A stretch of 64,000 nt of DNA from Streptomyces sp. CoH27 (GTDB lineage: Bacteria > Actinomycetota > Actinomycetes > Streptomycetales > Streptomycetaceae), in NCBI RefSeq assembly GCF_020181035.1, contig NZ_JAIQYY010000002.1, positions 357,284 through 421,283 of the forward strand, written 5' to 3'. The notes beneath the pieces are model-generated. The model did not search any database and was not told where the DNA came from. It saw only the letters and a program-made list of their open reading frames with translations. Position numbers and translations under genes: made by a program. Positions 7,772 to 15,528 of this stretch are shown here, in pieces (positions within the stretch are counted from its first letter, which is position 1; every line of letters begins with the position of its first letter).

Positions 7772-8892
7772 CCGCGCAGCCCGCCGTACCAGCGGGCGAC
7801 GAGGACGACGGCGCCGGGCAGGCTCGCCACGAAGCTGAGCACGCCGTACACCACGGCGACGGCGACACCGCTGCTCGCGCCGAGCCCCGCGGCGCCGAAC
7901 GCCCAGGCGGTGACGCCCTCGCGGGGGCCGAAACCGCCGACGTTCAGGGGCAGGCCCATGGCGACCAGGGCGAGGACCGCGAGCGGGAGCAGTACGGCCA
8001 CGGAGGCGGCGGATCCGGTGACCCGGGCCGCGACGACGAACATCGCCAGGTGCCCGGCCAGGATCACGGCGGAGGCCACCGCGACACCGGGGCCGGCGTG
8101 CCGGGACAGCAACCCCTGCCGCACCTCGCCGAGGCCGGTGCGCAGCGCGCCCCGGCGGCGGGTGGAGGCACGGTTCATGCGGACGGCGAGGACGACGGCG
8201 AGGGCTCCTGTGACGGCCAGGGCGGCGAGCGGGGCGACATCGCGCGCCTCGTCCCGGACGGGCGAGGGCAGGACGAGCAGCGCCGCCGCGCCGAACACGG
8301 CCAGCGCGATCTGCCCGGCGACCCGCTCCAGCACCACCGCCTTCACGCCGCGCCGCAGGTCACCGGCGCTCTGCCCGTGCCGTACCGCCCGGTGCACATC
8401 GCCCAGGACGCCGCCGGGCAGCGCCGCGTTCAGGAACAGCGCGCGGTAGTAGTCGGCGACGGCGGGCCCGAACGGCAGCCGGATCCGCAGTCCCCGGGCC
8501 ACCAACTGCCAGCGCCAGGCGCTGAACACGGTGGTGACCACGCCGATGCCCAGCGCGGCCAGCACGGTCACGGCATCGATCCGCCGCAGTCCGTCGACCA
8601 GCGCACCGGTCCCCAGCCGCCACAGCAGCACGCCGAGGATGACCACACCGACGACGGTCCCGACGTGCGTGCGCAGGGTACGGGGGCCGGGACGGCGGGG
8701 GGTGGGGAGCTGCGGTGAGGTGGGGGTGGGTGCGGGCTCGGACAGGGGTGTGACCGGTTCCGGCGGTACGGTGGCCGCCTCGGCGGTCGTACGCCGGGCA
8801 CCCGCATCCACACCGTGCACGCGCACGCGGGCCGCCGTGCCGGTGGACGTCACGCGCCCTCGCAGGTCGGCTGCCGTCGTCCGGGCGGTCAT
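7627..8892 (-). CDS. Lysylphosphatidylglycerol-synthase-type transmembrane (flippase-like) protein
   Basis: A 421-residue membrane protein with seven or so hydrophobic segments. It belongs to the family known as LPG_synthase_TM / UPF0104 / AglD-like. Diagnostic pieces are LFLNAALPGGVLGDVHRAVRHG, VVLERVAGQ and PLNVGGFGPREGVTAWAF. There is no catalytic aminoacyl-transferase domain, so it more likely moves or holds a lipid-linked substrate. Residues 1-75 are a Pro/Thr-rich cytoplasmic extension. ATG 8892 overlaps the stop of the methyltransferase by 4 bp (coupled translation). The last about 48 codons overlap the end of the convergent creatininase gene. Its job is unknown; context suggests export or membrane anchoring of the cluster's product. 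Confidence 0.85.
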   Translation of the reverse strand: MTARTTAADLRGRVTSTGTAARVRVHGVDAGARRTTAEAATVPPEPVTPLSEPAPTPTSPQLPTPRRPGPRTLRTHVGTVVGVVILGVLLWRLGTGALVDGLRRIDAVTVLAALGIGVVTTVFSAWRWQLVARGLRIRLPFGPAVADYYRALFLNAALPGGVLGDVHRAVRHGQSAGDLRRGVKAVVLERVAGQIALAVFGAAALLVLPSPVRDEARDVAPLAALAVTGALAVVLAVRMNRASTRRRGALRTGLGEVRQGLLSRHAGPGVAVASAVILAGHLAMFVVAARVTGSAASVAVLLPLAVLALVAMGLPLNVGGFGPREGVTAWAFGAAGLGASSGVAVAVVYGVLSFVASLPGAVVLVARWYGGLRGYSPAAEESSAGVSNANVAANDSARLASSSLPFSADPREGRPMTPDSV

Positions 8893-10019
8893 GAGGTGCC
8901 GCCCGCCGGGCGGGGCAGGGCCAGCAGATCGCTGTGGTGGACCACCACGCGCAGTGCGCCGGCCGCGCAGGCGGCGAGCCGGTCGTGCAGATAGCGTTCG
9001 GCGCGCTCGCGCAGGTCGGGGCGTTGTTCCACGGCCGCGCCCACCCAGCCGCGCAGCCACTGCTCGGTCAGCGCGGCCTGATCGGGGCCTAGCCGCCATG
9101 GGCTCGGATGCACCCGTACGGACGCCCCGCGCGCGGCGAACGCCTCGCAGGCCACGGTGACCGCGTCCGGGCCGAGCAGGCCGGCGCGCCGCTGGTGGGC
9201 GTTGAACGCCTCGGCGATCTCGGCGTCCAGCGGGTGGCCCGGGGTGAGTTCGACGCGGCCGGCGACGGACAGCGTGAGCAGCGCGGGACAGCCGGCCCCG
9301 GCACAGGCGTCGACGAGGGCGAAGACCTCGTCCCGGGTGAGGACGTCGAGCAGCGCGGAGGCGGTGACCAGGGAGGCACCGCTCAGCGCGTCCGAGGTCA
9401 GCCGGGCCACGTCGCCGCGCCGGGTCTCGACGCTGACGGGGCTGCCGTCGGCGGCGGAGCGCGGGGAGGCCACGGCGGCGAAGTGCAGCAGGTAGGGGTC
9501 GCGGTCGTGGAGGACCCAGTGCTGGGCGCCGTCGAGGCGGGGGGCCAGCCAGCGGCCCATCGAGCCGGTGCCACAGCCGAGGTCGTGCACGGCGAGTCCG
9601 CCCGCCCGGCCCGGCTGGTTCGCGAGCCGGATCCTGAGCGGGTCCAGCAGGTCCTGGGCGCGGGCGGCCGCGTCGGGCCCTTCCCGCAACTGGAGCCACT
9701 CGGGCGCGTACCGGGGCGGTTCCTCGGGGTCGCCGGCGCGCAGCCGTACGGTGGCCCGCTCGCCCGGCCGGCCCACGGGCCCGGCACCGGCAACGGCCGA
9801 CAGCACCGAGTCGGCGGCGGCCGCCGCGGACCCCACGGGACCGGCGGCACTCTCGGCCGTCCCCTCACCGCCGCCCACGCCTGCCGGCATCCTGTGCTCC
9901 CCGTTCCCCTTCCTCCGCACGGACTCCTCCTCGCCCTCGCTCCCCCGCACCGACTCGGCCTCGGCCGGCCCCGGTTGGGCCGGGATCGCGGCGGTGCCGC
10001 TCTTCATGGTGTCGGTCAT
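8889..10019 (-). CDS. SAM-dependent class I methyltransferase
   Basis: A 376-residue protein. Residues 1-105 are low-complexity (Gly/Ala/Glu/Pro). A Rossmann-type methyltransferase follows, with motif I VHDLGCGTGSMGRWL, then DRDPYLLHFAA and a motif II-like region ASLVTASALLDVL. ATG 10019 overlaps the stop of the glycosyltransferase (ATGA) and its own stop overlaps the next gene, so it is the third gene of a four-gene coupled operon (PTPS, GT4, MT, flippase-like). The acceptor cannot be told. The frame is open far upstream, but that part is antisense to GT4 composition and not used. Confidence 0.88.
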   Translation of the reverse strand: MTDTMKSGTAAIPAQPGPAEAESVRGSEGEEESVRRKGNGEHRMPAGVGGGEGTAESAAGPVGSAAAAADSVLSAVAGAGPVGRPGERATVRLRAGDPEEPPRYAPEWLQLREGPDAAARAQDLLDPLRIRLANQPGRAGGLAVHDLGCGTGSMGRWLAPRLDGAQHWVLHDRDPYLLHFAAVASPRSAADGSPVSVETRRGDVARLTSDALSGASLVTASALLDVLTRDEVFALVDACAGAGCPALLTLSVAGRVELTPGHPLDAEIAEAFNAHQRRAGLLGPDAVTVACEAFAARGASVRVHPSPWRLGPDQAALTEQWLRGWVGAAVEQRPDLRERAERYLHDRLAACAAGALRVVVHHSDLLALPRPAGGTS

Positions 10020-11218
10020 GCCGCCCTCCTCGGGGCCTCGGGGAGGCGGCCGAGGACGGTGGCCAGGCTGCGGGCCGTGGTGGCCCAGCCGTCGAGTGCG
10101 GCGCGCCGGGCGCGGGCCGCGGCCTTGAGGCGGCGGCGTACGTCGGGCTCGCCGAACCAGCCGCGCAGCTCGGCGGCGAGCGCGCCGGGGTCCTCCGGCG
10201 GGACGAGGATGCCGGGCACTCCGCCGTCGGGGGCACGGCCGACCGCCTCCGGCAGGCCGCCGACGTCGGTGGCGAGCACCGGGATGCCGCGGGCGAGGGC
10301 CTCGGTCACCGCCATGCCGTAGGTCTCCGCGTACGACGTGAGGACCATCAGGTCGGCGGCGGCGTAGGTGGCGTCCAGGGCGGCGCCGGAGCGCGGGCCG
10401 GTCAGGTGCAGTCGGTCGGTGAGGCCGTGGCGGGCGATCAGGGCGCGCAGCCGTGTCACATACTCGGGGTCGTGGCCGAGCCCGCCGACGCACTCGCAGG
10501 TCCACGGCAGGTCCCGTACCGCGGCGAGCGCCGCCACGAGCCGGTGCTGGCCCTTGCGCGGGGTCACCGAGGCCACGCACAGCAGGCGGGAGACGCCGTC
10601 GGTGCCGGGTGCGAGGGGGGCGATGTCGGCGCCGGGGGCGGCGACGTGCGCCCGTTCGGGGGCGAGGCCGTGGTGGGAGACGAGCCGGCGCACCGCCCAG
10701 TCGCTGGTGGCGATGACGGCGGGCACAGCGCGCAGCACGGCCCGTTCGCGGGCGTCGAGGTCGGCGGCGGTCTCGGGGGCGAGGCCGGTCTCGTCGCCGA
10801 GCGGCAGGTGGACGAGGACGGCCAGGCGCAGGCGGTCGGCGTGCGGGGTGACGAGCTCCGGGACGCCGCAGGCGACGAGCCCGTCCATGAGGACCACCGC
10901 GTCGTCCGGCAGCTCCCGCAGGGTGCGGGCGAGTTCCTCGCGGGCGGCCCGGTCGGGGTGCGGCCAGGTGCCGGGCGCGGCGTGGGGGACGACCTGCCAG
11001 CCGAACCCGGGCAGGTCGAGGCAGACCCGGCGGTCGTAGGCGTTGCCGCCGCTGGGCGCGGCCGGGTCGTCGACGCCGCCCGGCAGGACGAAGTGGACGG
11101 TGCGCAGGGACATGGGGATGATTCCGGCGGGCTGCTGGGTGGCGGGGGGCTGCGCGGGCACGTACGGGAGCCGCGCCCTGTCCAGGGTCACTTCGGTCAG
11201 CTCGGTCAGCTCGGTCAC
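10016..11218 (-). CDS. GT4-family glycosyltransferase
   Basis: A 400-residue GT-B enzyme. The C-terminal half carries the retaining GT4 signature: [18 protein letters not shown], the donor-site [19 protein letters not shown] with its E-x7-E pattern, and [14 protein letters not shown]. The GTG at 11218 overlaps the PTPS stop (GTGA), which supports this start. An internal ATG (11113, [13 protein letters not shown]) is an alternative and fits the conserved domain better. The stretch between them begins with three near-identical 9-bp units encoding TEL-TEL-TEV. The predicted role is addition of a hexose to the cluster's core compound; donor and acceptor unknown. Confidence 0.9.
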   Translation of the reverse strand: MTELTELTEVTLDRARLPYVPAQPPATQQPAGIIPMSLRTVHFVLPGGVDDPAAPSGGNAYDRRVCLDLPGFGWQVVPHAAPGTWPHPDRAAREELARTLRELPDDAVVLMDGLVACGVPELVTPHADRLRLAVLVHLPLGDETGLAPETAADLDARERAVLRAVPAVIATSDWAVRRLVSHHGLAPERAHVAAPGADIAPLAPGTDGVSRLLCVASVTPRKGQHRLVAALAAVRDLPWTCECVGGLGHDPEYVTRLRALIARHGLTDRLHLTGPRSGAALDATYAAADLMVLTSYAETYGMAVTEALARGIPVLATDVGGLPEAVGRAPDGGVPGILVPPEDPGALAAELRGWFGEPDVRRRLKAAARARRAALDGWATTARSLATVLGRLPEAPRRAA

Positions 11219-11613
11219 AGGGCACGCTCGTAACTCGCCCAGGCGATGTGCGACTCGTGCAGGGTGACCGTTATTCCGGCGAGGCCCTTGGCGCCTTCGC
11301 CGAGGGCGCCCTTGTGGACGCGGTCGGCGAGCCGGTCGGCGATGACCTTGGCGAGGAACTCGGTGGAGGTGTTGACGCCGGCGAAGTCGGGTTCGTCGTC
11401 GAGGTTGCGGTAGTTCAGCTCGGCGGTGATCAGGCGCAGTTCCTGGGTGGCGAGGCCGATGTCGACCACGATGTTGTCCTGGTCCAGCTCCGCGCGGCGG
11501 AAGGTGGCGTCCACGAGGAACGTGGCGCCGTGCAGTTTCTGCGCGGGCCCGAACACCTCGCCGCGGAAGCTGTGGGCGATCATGATGTGATCGCGGACGG
11601 TGATGCTGAACAA
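11215..11613 (-). CDS. 6-pyruvoyl-tetrahydropterin synthase / QueD-fold protein lacking expected zinc and catalytic residues
   Basis: A 132-residue T-fold protein. The start is TTG 11613, seven bases after GGAGGG. The N-terminal IMIAHSFRG keeps the first zinc-binding His. The family motif C-x3-HGH is degenerate here: the segment reads [11 protein letters not shown], with no Cys and with the second His replaced by Ala. As I recall, S. coelicolor SCO6650, a structurally solved PTPS homologue, likewise lacks the zinc and catalytic triad but keeps a pterin-like pocket. This gene looks like its orthologue. It leads the coupled operon PTPS-GT4-MT-membrane protein. Its activity is unknown; it may bind or isomerise a GTP-derived heterocycle. 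Confidence 0.85.
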   Translation of the reverse strand: MFSITVRDHIMIAHSFRGEVFGPAQKLHGATFLVDATFRRAELDQDNIVVDIGLATQELRLITAELNYRNLDDEPDFAGVNTSTEFLAKVIADRLADRVHKGALGEGAKGLAGITVTLHESHIAWASYERAL

Positions 11614-11644
11614 CGAACGACCCTCCAGGTACGGCGCGTCTGGT

Positions 11645-11710
11645 CCCCCGGACGGTGCCGACCGGGGAGGACGTGTCCCCCCGGACCGTGCCTGCCCGGG
11701 GATGACGTGT
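11645..11710. repeat. Imperfect 32/34-bp direct repeat in the leader of the PTPS operon
   Basis: Two copies (11645-11676 and 11677-11710) share CCCCCGGAC-GTGCC and GGGGA-GACGTGT. They fill the 144-bp gap between the dehydrogenase stop and the PTPS start, together with nothing else recognisable. The duplicated GC-rich blocks could also form alternative hairpins in the PTPS leader RNA. Confidence 0.6.
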
Positions 11711-11757
11711 AGTACGGCTCTTCGCTTCCCCGTGTTCAGCCCTCTCTCACTCTTTTC

Positions 11758-12747
11758 TCAGGTCAGACCCGCCTCCGGGTACCGGATCCGGTGGCACAGG
11801 GCCGGGATCTCACCGGCGGCGAGCTGCGGCATGACGTCGGGGAGTTGCTCGAACGGGCTCTCCCCGGTGATGAGCGCGTCCAGGGCCGGGTCGGCGAGCA
11901 GGTCGAGGGCGAGCGCCATCCGGTCGGCGTAACCGCGGCCGGGGCGGGCGGCCGGGGAGACGGTGCCGACCTGGCTGCTGCGCACGGTGAGCCGGCGGGA
12001 GTGGAAGGCCTCGCCGAGCGGCAGGGCCACGCGCCGGTCGCCGTACCAGCTCAGTTCCACGACGGTGCCCTCGGGGGCGAGGAGCTGGAGCGCGCGGGTG
12101 AGGCCGGCCTCGGTGGCGCTGGCGTGGACGACGAGGTCGCAGTCGCCGAGGGCGGCGTCGGGTGTCGCGAAGTCCACGCCGAGCGCCTCGGCGGTGGCGG
12201 CGCGGGCGGGGTCGGCGTCGACGAGCTGGAGCCGGACGCCGGGGAAGCGGGCGAGCAGGGCGGCCACCGAGCAGCCGACCATGCCGCCGCCGACGACCGC
12301 GATCCGGTCGCCGATCAGCGGCGACGCGTCCCACAGGGCGTTCACGGCGGTCTCCACGGTCCCGGCGAGCACGGCCCGCGCGGCGGGCACCGACTCGGGT
12401 ACGACGGTCACGGCGTTCACCGGAATGACGTAACGGCTCTGGTGCGGATACAGGCAGAAGACCGTCCGCCCGGTCAGCGCGGCCGGGCCCTCCTCCACGA
12501 CGCCGACGCTGAGGTAGCCGTACTTCACCGGGCCCGGGAAGTCGCCCTCCTGGAACGGCGCGCGCATCACGGCGTGTTGGCTTGCCGGCACCTGGCCGCG
12601 GAACACGAGGGTCTCGGTGCCGCGGCTCACCGCGGAGTACAGGGCGCGCACCACGATCTCGCCGTCGGCCGGGTCCGCGAGGGTCACGTCACGCAGTTCT
12701 CCGTGGCCGGGCGAGCGCAGCCAGAACGCGCGGGCCGAGCGGTTCAT
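11758..12747 (-). CDS. Zinc-binding-dehydrogenase-like (MDR) oxidoreductase without structural zinc
   Basis: A 329-residue medium-chain dehydrogenase/reductase. ATG 12747 is preferred to the ATG at 12753 because AGGAGG abuts the latter and is six bases from the former. The N-terminal catalytic domain has YSAVSRGTETLVFRG, resembling BchC-type MDRs, instead of the usual Cys-Gly-Ser-Asp. The four-Cys structural zinc loop is absent. The nucleotide fold is VVGGGMVGCSVAALLARF followed by LVDADPARAA. It lies 144 bp upstream of the PTPS operon on the same strand and is divergent from the CDP-alcohol phosphotransferase. It probably oxidises a sugar or alcohol intermediate of the cluster. Confidence 0.88.
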   Translation of the reverse strand: MNRSARAFWLRSPGHGELRDVTLADPADGEIVVRALYSAVSRGTETLVFRGQVPASQHAVMRAPFQEGDFPGPVKYGYLSVGVVEEGPAALTGRTVFCLYPHQSRYVIPVNAVTVVPESVPAARAVLAGTVETAVNALWDASPLIGDRIAVVGGGMVGCSVAALLARFPGVRLQLVDADPARAATAEALGVDFATPDAALGDCDLVVHASATEAGLTRALQLLAPEGTVVELSWYGDRRVALPLGEAFHSRRLTVRSSQVGTVSPAARPGRGYADRMALALDLLADPALDALITGESPFEQLPDVMPQLAAGEIPALCHRIRYPEAGLT

Positions 12748-12853
12748 CGGCATCCTCCTGAACAGTAGGCACGTTGTTCACGTACCGAGAAGTGCACAGG
12801 CCGCGCACAGTACGCGGCGTTGATCGACTCTGTCACTGGCCGGAGGGTATGCG
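12748..12853. promoter_or_regulatory. Divergent promoter region with short inverted repeat
   Basis: This 106-bp gap separates two divergent genes. GAACA (12760-12764) and TGTTC (12775-12779) form a spaced inverted repeat close to the MDR start. No strong -35/-10 pair could be assigned by eye. Confidence 0.4.
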
Positions 12854-13621
12854 GTGGCCCTGAACAACACATACGACGCGAGGCCCCAGCAGGAGACCGC
12901 TGTGGGGGCGGGCGTTCAGCTTCTGCTGCTGGCCCTGCTCGGCACGGCGATAGGCATGGGACCGGCCGGCTGGCTGACGGGGCTCGCGTTCGCGTTCGCC
13001 ACCTGGGCCGTGCTGGCCCGCGCCCTGCACCGCTCCTGCCTGCGTTCCTTCGGTCCCGCGAACCGGGTGACGCTCGGCCGGGCGACCCTGGTGGGCGGGG
13101 TGACGGCGCTGGTCGCGGACTCCTTCGAGAGCGCGCCGCCGGTGACGCTGCTGGTCGGCCTGACCGCGACAGCCCTGCTCCTGGACGGCGTGGACGGCAA
13201 GGTGGCCCGCCGTACGGGAACGTCGACGGCGCTGGGGGCGCGCTTCGACATGGAGGTCGACGCGTTCCTGATCCTGGTGCTGAGTGTGTACGTGGCGACG
13301 CAGCTGGGCCCGTGGGTGCTGCTGATCGGCGGCATGCGGTACGCGTTCGTCGCCGCCGCCCGGCTCGCCCCCTGGCTGAACGCCCCGCTGCCCCCGTCGT
13401 TCGCCCGCAAGACGGTGGCCGCGGTGCAGGGCATCGCGCTCCTCCTGGCGGGCGCCGAACTGCTGCCCCGCCCGGCGAACCTGGCGATCGTCCTGCTGGC
13501 CCTGGGCTCGCTGCTGTGGTCCTTCGGCCGGGATGTGCGGTGGCTGTGGCGTACGTCGCGGATGCCGGCGGAGATACCGGCCGAGCGGCAGATGCGGGAG
13601 CTGGAGCTGGCGGCGCGCTGA
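12854..13621 (+). CDS. CDP-alcohol phosphatidyltransferase family membrane protein
   Basis: A 255-residue protein starting at GTG 12854 after GGAGGG. It carries the complete catalytic signature D-G-x2-A-R-x8-G-x3-D-x3-D as D114, G115, A118, R119, G128, D132 and D136. Several hydrophobic segments surround it. Enzymes of this class transfer a phosphoalcohol from a CDP-linked donor in the membrane (phosphatidylglycerol-phosphate, phosphatidylinositol-phosphate or sugar-phosphate analogues). The gene sits at the end of the RibA-PTPS cluster and is divergent from its MDR gene, which suggests the product or an intermediate is phosphodiester- or lipid-linked. Substrate unknown. It is followed by a strong terminator. 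Confidence 0.92.
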   Translation: MALNNTYDARPQQETAVGAGVQLLLLALLGTAIGMGPAGWLTGLAFAFATWAVLARALHRSCLRSFGPANRVTLGRATLVGGVTALVADSFESAPPVTLLVGLTATALLLDGVDGKVARRTGTSTALGARFDMEVDAFLILVLSVYVATQLGPWVLLIGGMRYAFVAAARLAPWLNAPLPPSFARKTVAAVQGIALLLAGAELLPRPANLAIVLLALGSLLWSFGRDVRWLWRTSRMPAEIPAERQMRELELAAR

Positions 13622-13638
13622 GCGGACGGCAGACGTAC

Positions 13639-13680
13639 GGTGAAGGGCCCGGACCGGGTTGCCGGTCCGGGCCCTTCATG
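13639..13680. terminator. Strong bidirectional rho-independent-type hairpin
   Basis: A perfect stem of at least 15 bp (13641-13655 with 13664-13678, left arm TGAAGGGCCCGGACC) extends two pairs further to a GTTG loop. It lies between the convergent CDP-alcohol phosphotransferase and YcnI genes. Confidence 0.9.
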
Positions 13681-13690
13681 TCGTGCGCGG

Positions 13691-14401
13691 TTACGACCGT
13701 GTGCCCCGGCTCCGCACGAGCGCGAAGGCGGCTGCCGCGAGGCCGAGGACGCCGGCGACCAGGCCGCCGATGCCGAGCCCGCGGGCCGTGGAGTCGCTGG
13801 AACCGGCCGCCTGGGTGGTGGCGGCGGTGCTCTTGGCGGGGGCGGGTGCTGCCGTGGGGTCACCGGCGGTCAGCTTGAGCACCGGGGCGGGGTTCTCCGG
13901 TTCGGCGCCGCCGGTGGGCTCCTCGATCCAGCGGGCGACCTTGCCGTCGGAGTACGTCTGGAGGGTCTTGAAGACCAACTGGCCGGTGTCGTCGGGGAGC
14001 TGGCCGAAGGCGACGGTGAAGTCCTCGTACTGTCCGGCGCCGATCTTCCCGCCGGTGAAGGTGATCTCGGAGGCGGCCTCGGTGATGGTGCCGTCGTCGG
14101 TCTTGACCGGCGTCTTGAGCTTGGTGTTCGTCACCTGGGCGGTCCAGCCGTCCTGCGGGTGGACCAGGACGCCGAGGACGGGGTGGTCGGTGGGCAGGAA
14201 GACCTGCACCTTGGTGGTGGACGCGCTGTCCTCCTCGTTGGGGACGCGGAAGGTCAGGACGCCGTCGGTGGCGCCCTTGGCGTAGCTCTCGGGGTGGACG
14301 GTGACGTGCGCGGAGGCGGCGCCGGCGGCGAGCACGACGATGGCGGCGGCGCCTGCGGTGACGGCCGCGGCGCGGCGCAGGGCCGGGTGGGTCACGGTCA
14401 T
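13691..14401 (-). CDS. YcnI-family (DUF1775) secreted copper-binding protein
   Basis: A 236-residue protein with a Sec signal peptide (basic start, hydrophobic core, ASA-H cleavage site). Cleavage would expose His32 as the mature N-terminus. The domain ends around Trp158 (KVARWIEEP). In B. subtilis YcnI the N-terminal His and a conserved Trp form the copper site, and both are present here. A Thr/Ala/Pro-rich linker follows, then a C-terminal membrane segment with a basic tail (GLGIGGLVAGVLGLAAA), anchoring it outside the cell. Upstream on the same strand is a His/Met-rich membrane protein, the usual partner. Role: extracytoplasmic copper binding or delivery. Confidence 0.92.
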   Translation of the reverse strand: MTVTHPALRRAAAVTAGAAAIVVLAAGAASAHVTVHPESYAKGATDGVLTFRVPNEEDSASTTKVQVFLPTDHPVLGVLVHPQDGWTAQVTNTKLKTPVKTDDGTITEAASEITFTGGKIGAGQYEDFTVAFGQLPDDTGQLVFKTLQTYSDGKVARWIEEPTGGAEPENPAPVLKLTAGDPTAAPAPAKSTAATTQAAGSSDSTARGLGIGGLVAGVLGLAAAAFALVRSRGTRS

Positions 14402-14440
14402 GGGTGAGTCGGTCTCCGTACGGTGACGTGGTGACAAGGG

Positions 14441-15016
14441 TCAGTGCGAGTACGGGACCGGGGGCGGGGGTCCGCGCCGGGTGACCGCGTGCCGCAGCGG
14501 GGTCGGGCGCGGCGGTGCGGGGCCGGCCGGGACGCGCGGGGCCTGCGGGGCGGGTCGGAGCAGCGGGGCGCCGCGCCACCAGGCGGCGAGGCCTGGCACG
14601 AGGGCGGCGGTACGGCGCAGCAGCGACCACAGCGCGGCCTCGCCCCGCCGCAGCCACCAGGAGGCGGCCAGCGCGGCGAGGAGGTGGGCGGCGGTGGCGT
14701 GCAGGGTGCCGTGCGGCTGGGCCGTGGCCTGCATGTGCATCGCGGCCATGGCGGGGGCCGGGGTGTGGTGGGCGGCGTCGAAGACCACATGGAGTCCGGC
14801 CTGGGTGAGCAGCATGGCGGTGCCGATACCGGCGAGCGACCGCTCGCGTCCGCCGAGCACCCAGCCGAGCGCGAACACACCGAGGAACCCGGCCGCGTCG
14901 GCCCACAGCGGGGGCATGTCCCCCATGGCGAGCCCGTGCCCGGCGGCAGCGAGCAGCACGCACACCGCGGCGAACACCGCGGCACGCAGACCTCTCACCG
15001 CCGGGGACGCGCTCAT
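14441..15016 (-). CDS. Small integral membrane protein upstream of YcnI, His/Met-rich
   Basis: A 191-residue protein starting at ATG 15016 (GTG 15034 possible). It has four predicted membrane segments in the first about 140 residues, with His/Met clusters facing one side (GHGLAMGDMPPLW, DAAHHTPAPAMAAMHMQ, HGTLHATAAH). The C-terminal about 50 residues are Arg/Pro-rich and probably cytoplasmic. The stop lies 40 bp before the YcnI start on the same strand, consistent with an operon. The His/Met pattern suggests copper handling, as in other proteins encoded beside DUF1775 genes, but I do not recognise a named family. Confidence 0.75.
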   Translation of the reverse strand: MSASPAVRGLRAAVFAAVCVLLAAAGHGLAMGDMPPLWADAAGFLGVFALGWVLGGRERSLAGIGTAMLLTQAGLHVVFDAAHHTPAPAMAAMHMQATAQPHGTLHATAAHLLAALAASWWLRRGEAALWSLLRRTAALVPGLAAWWRGAPLLRPAPQAPRVPAGPAPPRPTPLRHAVTRRGPPPPVPYSH

Positions 15017-15528
15017 GGTGAGCGAGTCTCCCACGGTCGGGGGATACGCGGGGCAGGGATGGCCTGTTCAGGCCGGGCTGCTGTGCGTTCGGCTGAGGGC
15101 TGGTGCTTGACGAGGAGGTGGCCCCACTCGGAGGGCCGCGGCCGGGTGCCGAGGCCTGGGAAGCCGAGGGACGCGAGGGCGAGTGCGGTGCCGGGCGGGC
15201 GGAGCAGGGCGTGGCGGACGACGGGTGGCACGACGACGGGCAGGGCAGGAGTTCGCGGCGCAGCAGGTACGAGGGCAGGGGCCGGCGCCGAGGGCGTGGG
15301 CGGCGGTGAGGTGCAAGGCGGCGCGTCGCTGCCCAGCCGGGCGCGTGCCGCGCTCGCCGTCAGTGGGGGGACGAGGTGCGGGTCAGCTCGCACCCCTCTG
15401 GGCCTGGACCCACCCCGCCGGCCCGTCCGCAGGAGGCCGAGTCGGGCTGCGGCCTCCTCGTCGCCGCGCTCGCCGACCGCTGGAGTACGGGCTGTCCGCG
15501 CCGAACGGGCCGGCGGCGATCCGTCCCC
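15017..15528. other. About 510-bp interval without a supported gene
   Basis: GC-rich sequence with frames open on both strands but no recognisable protein, start signal or conserved motif. A minus-strand frame (15013-15393) is Pro/Ala-rich and could be a decayed gene. Nothing definite is seen. Confidence 0.5.

Noticed and set aside
11758..12747. Bacteriochlorophyll pathway (BchC) role for the MDR enzyme
   Set aside because: Similarity is limited to the S-RGTE motif; no other photosynthesis genes are present.
15013..15393. 126-residue minus-strand ORF
   Set aside because: Pro/Ala-rich, no ribosome-binding site or domain; overlaps the start region of the membrane-protein gene.
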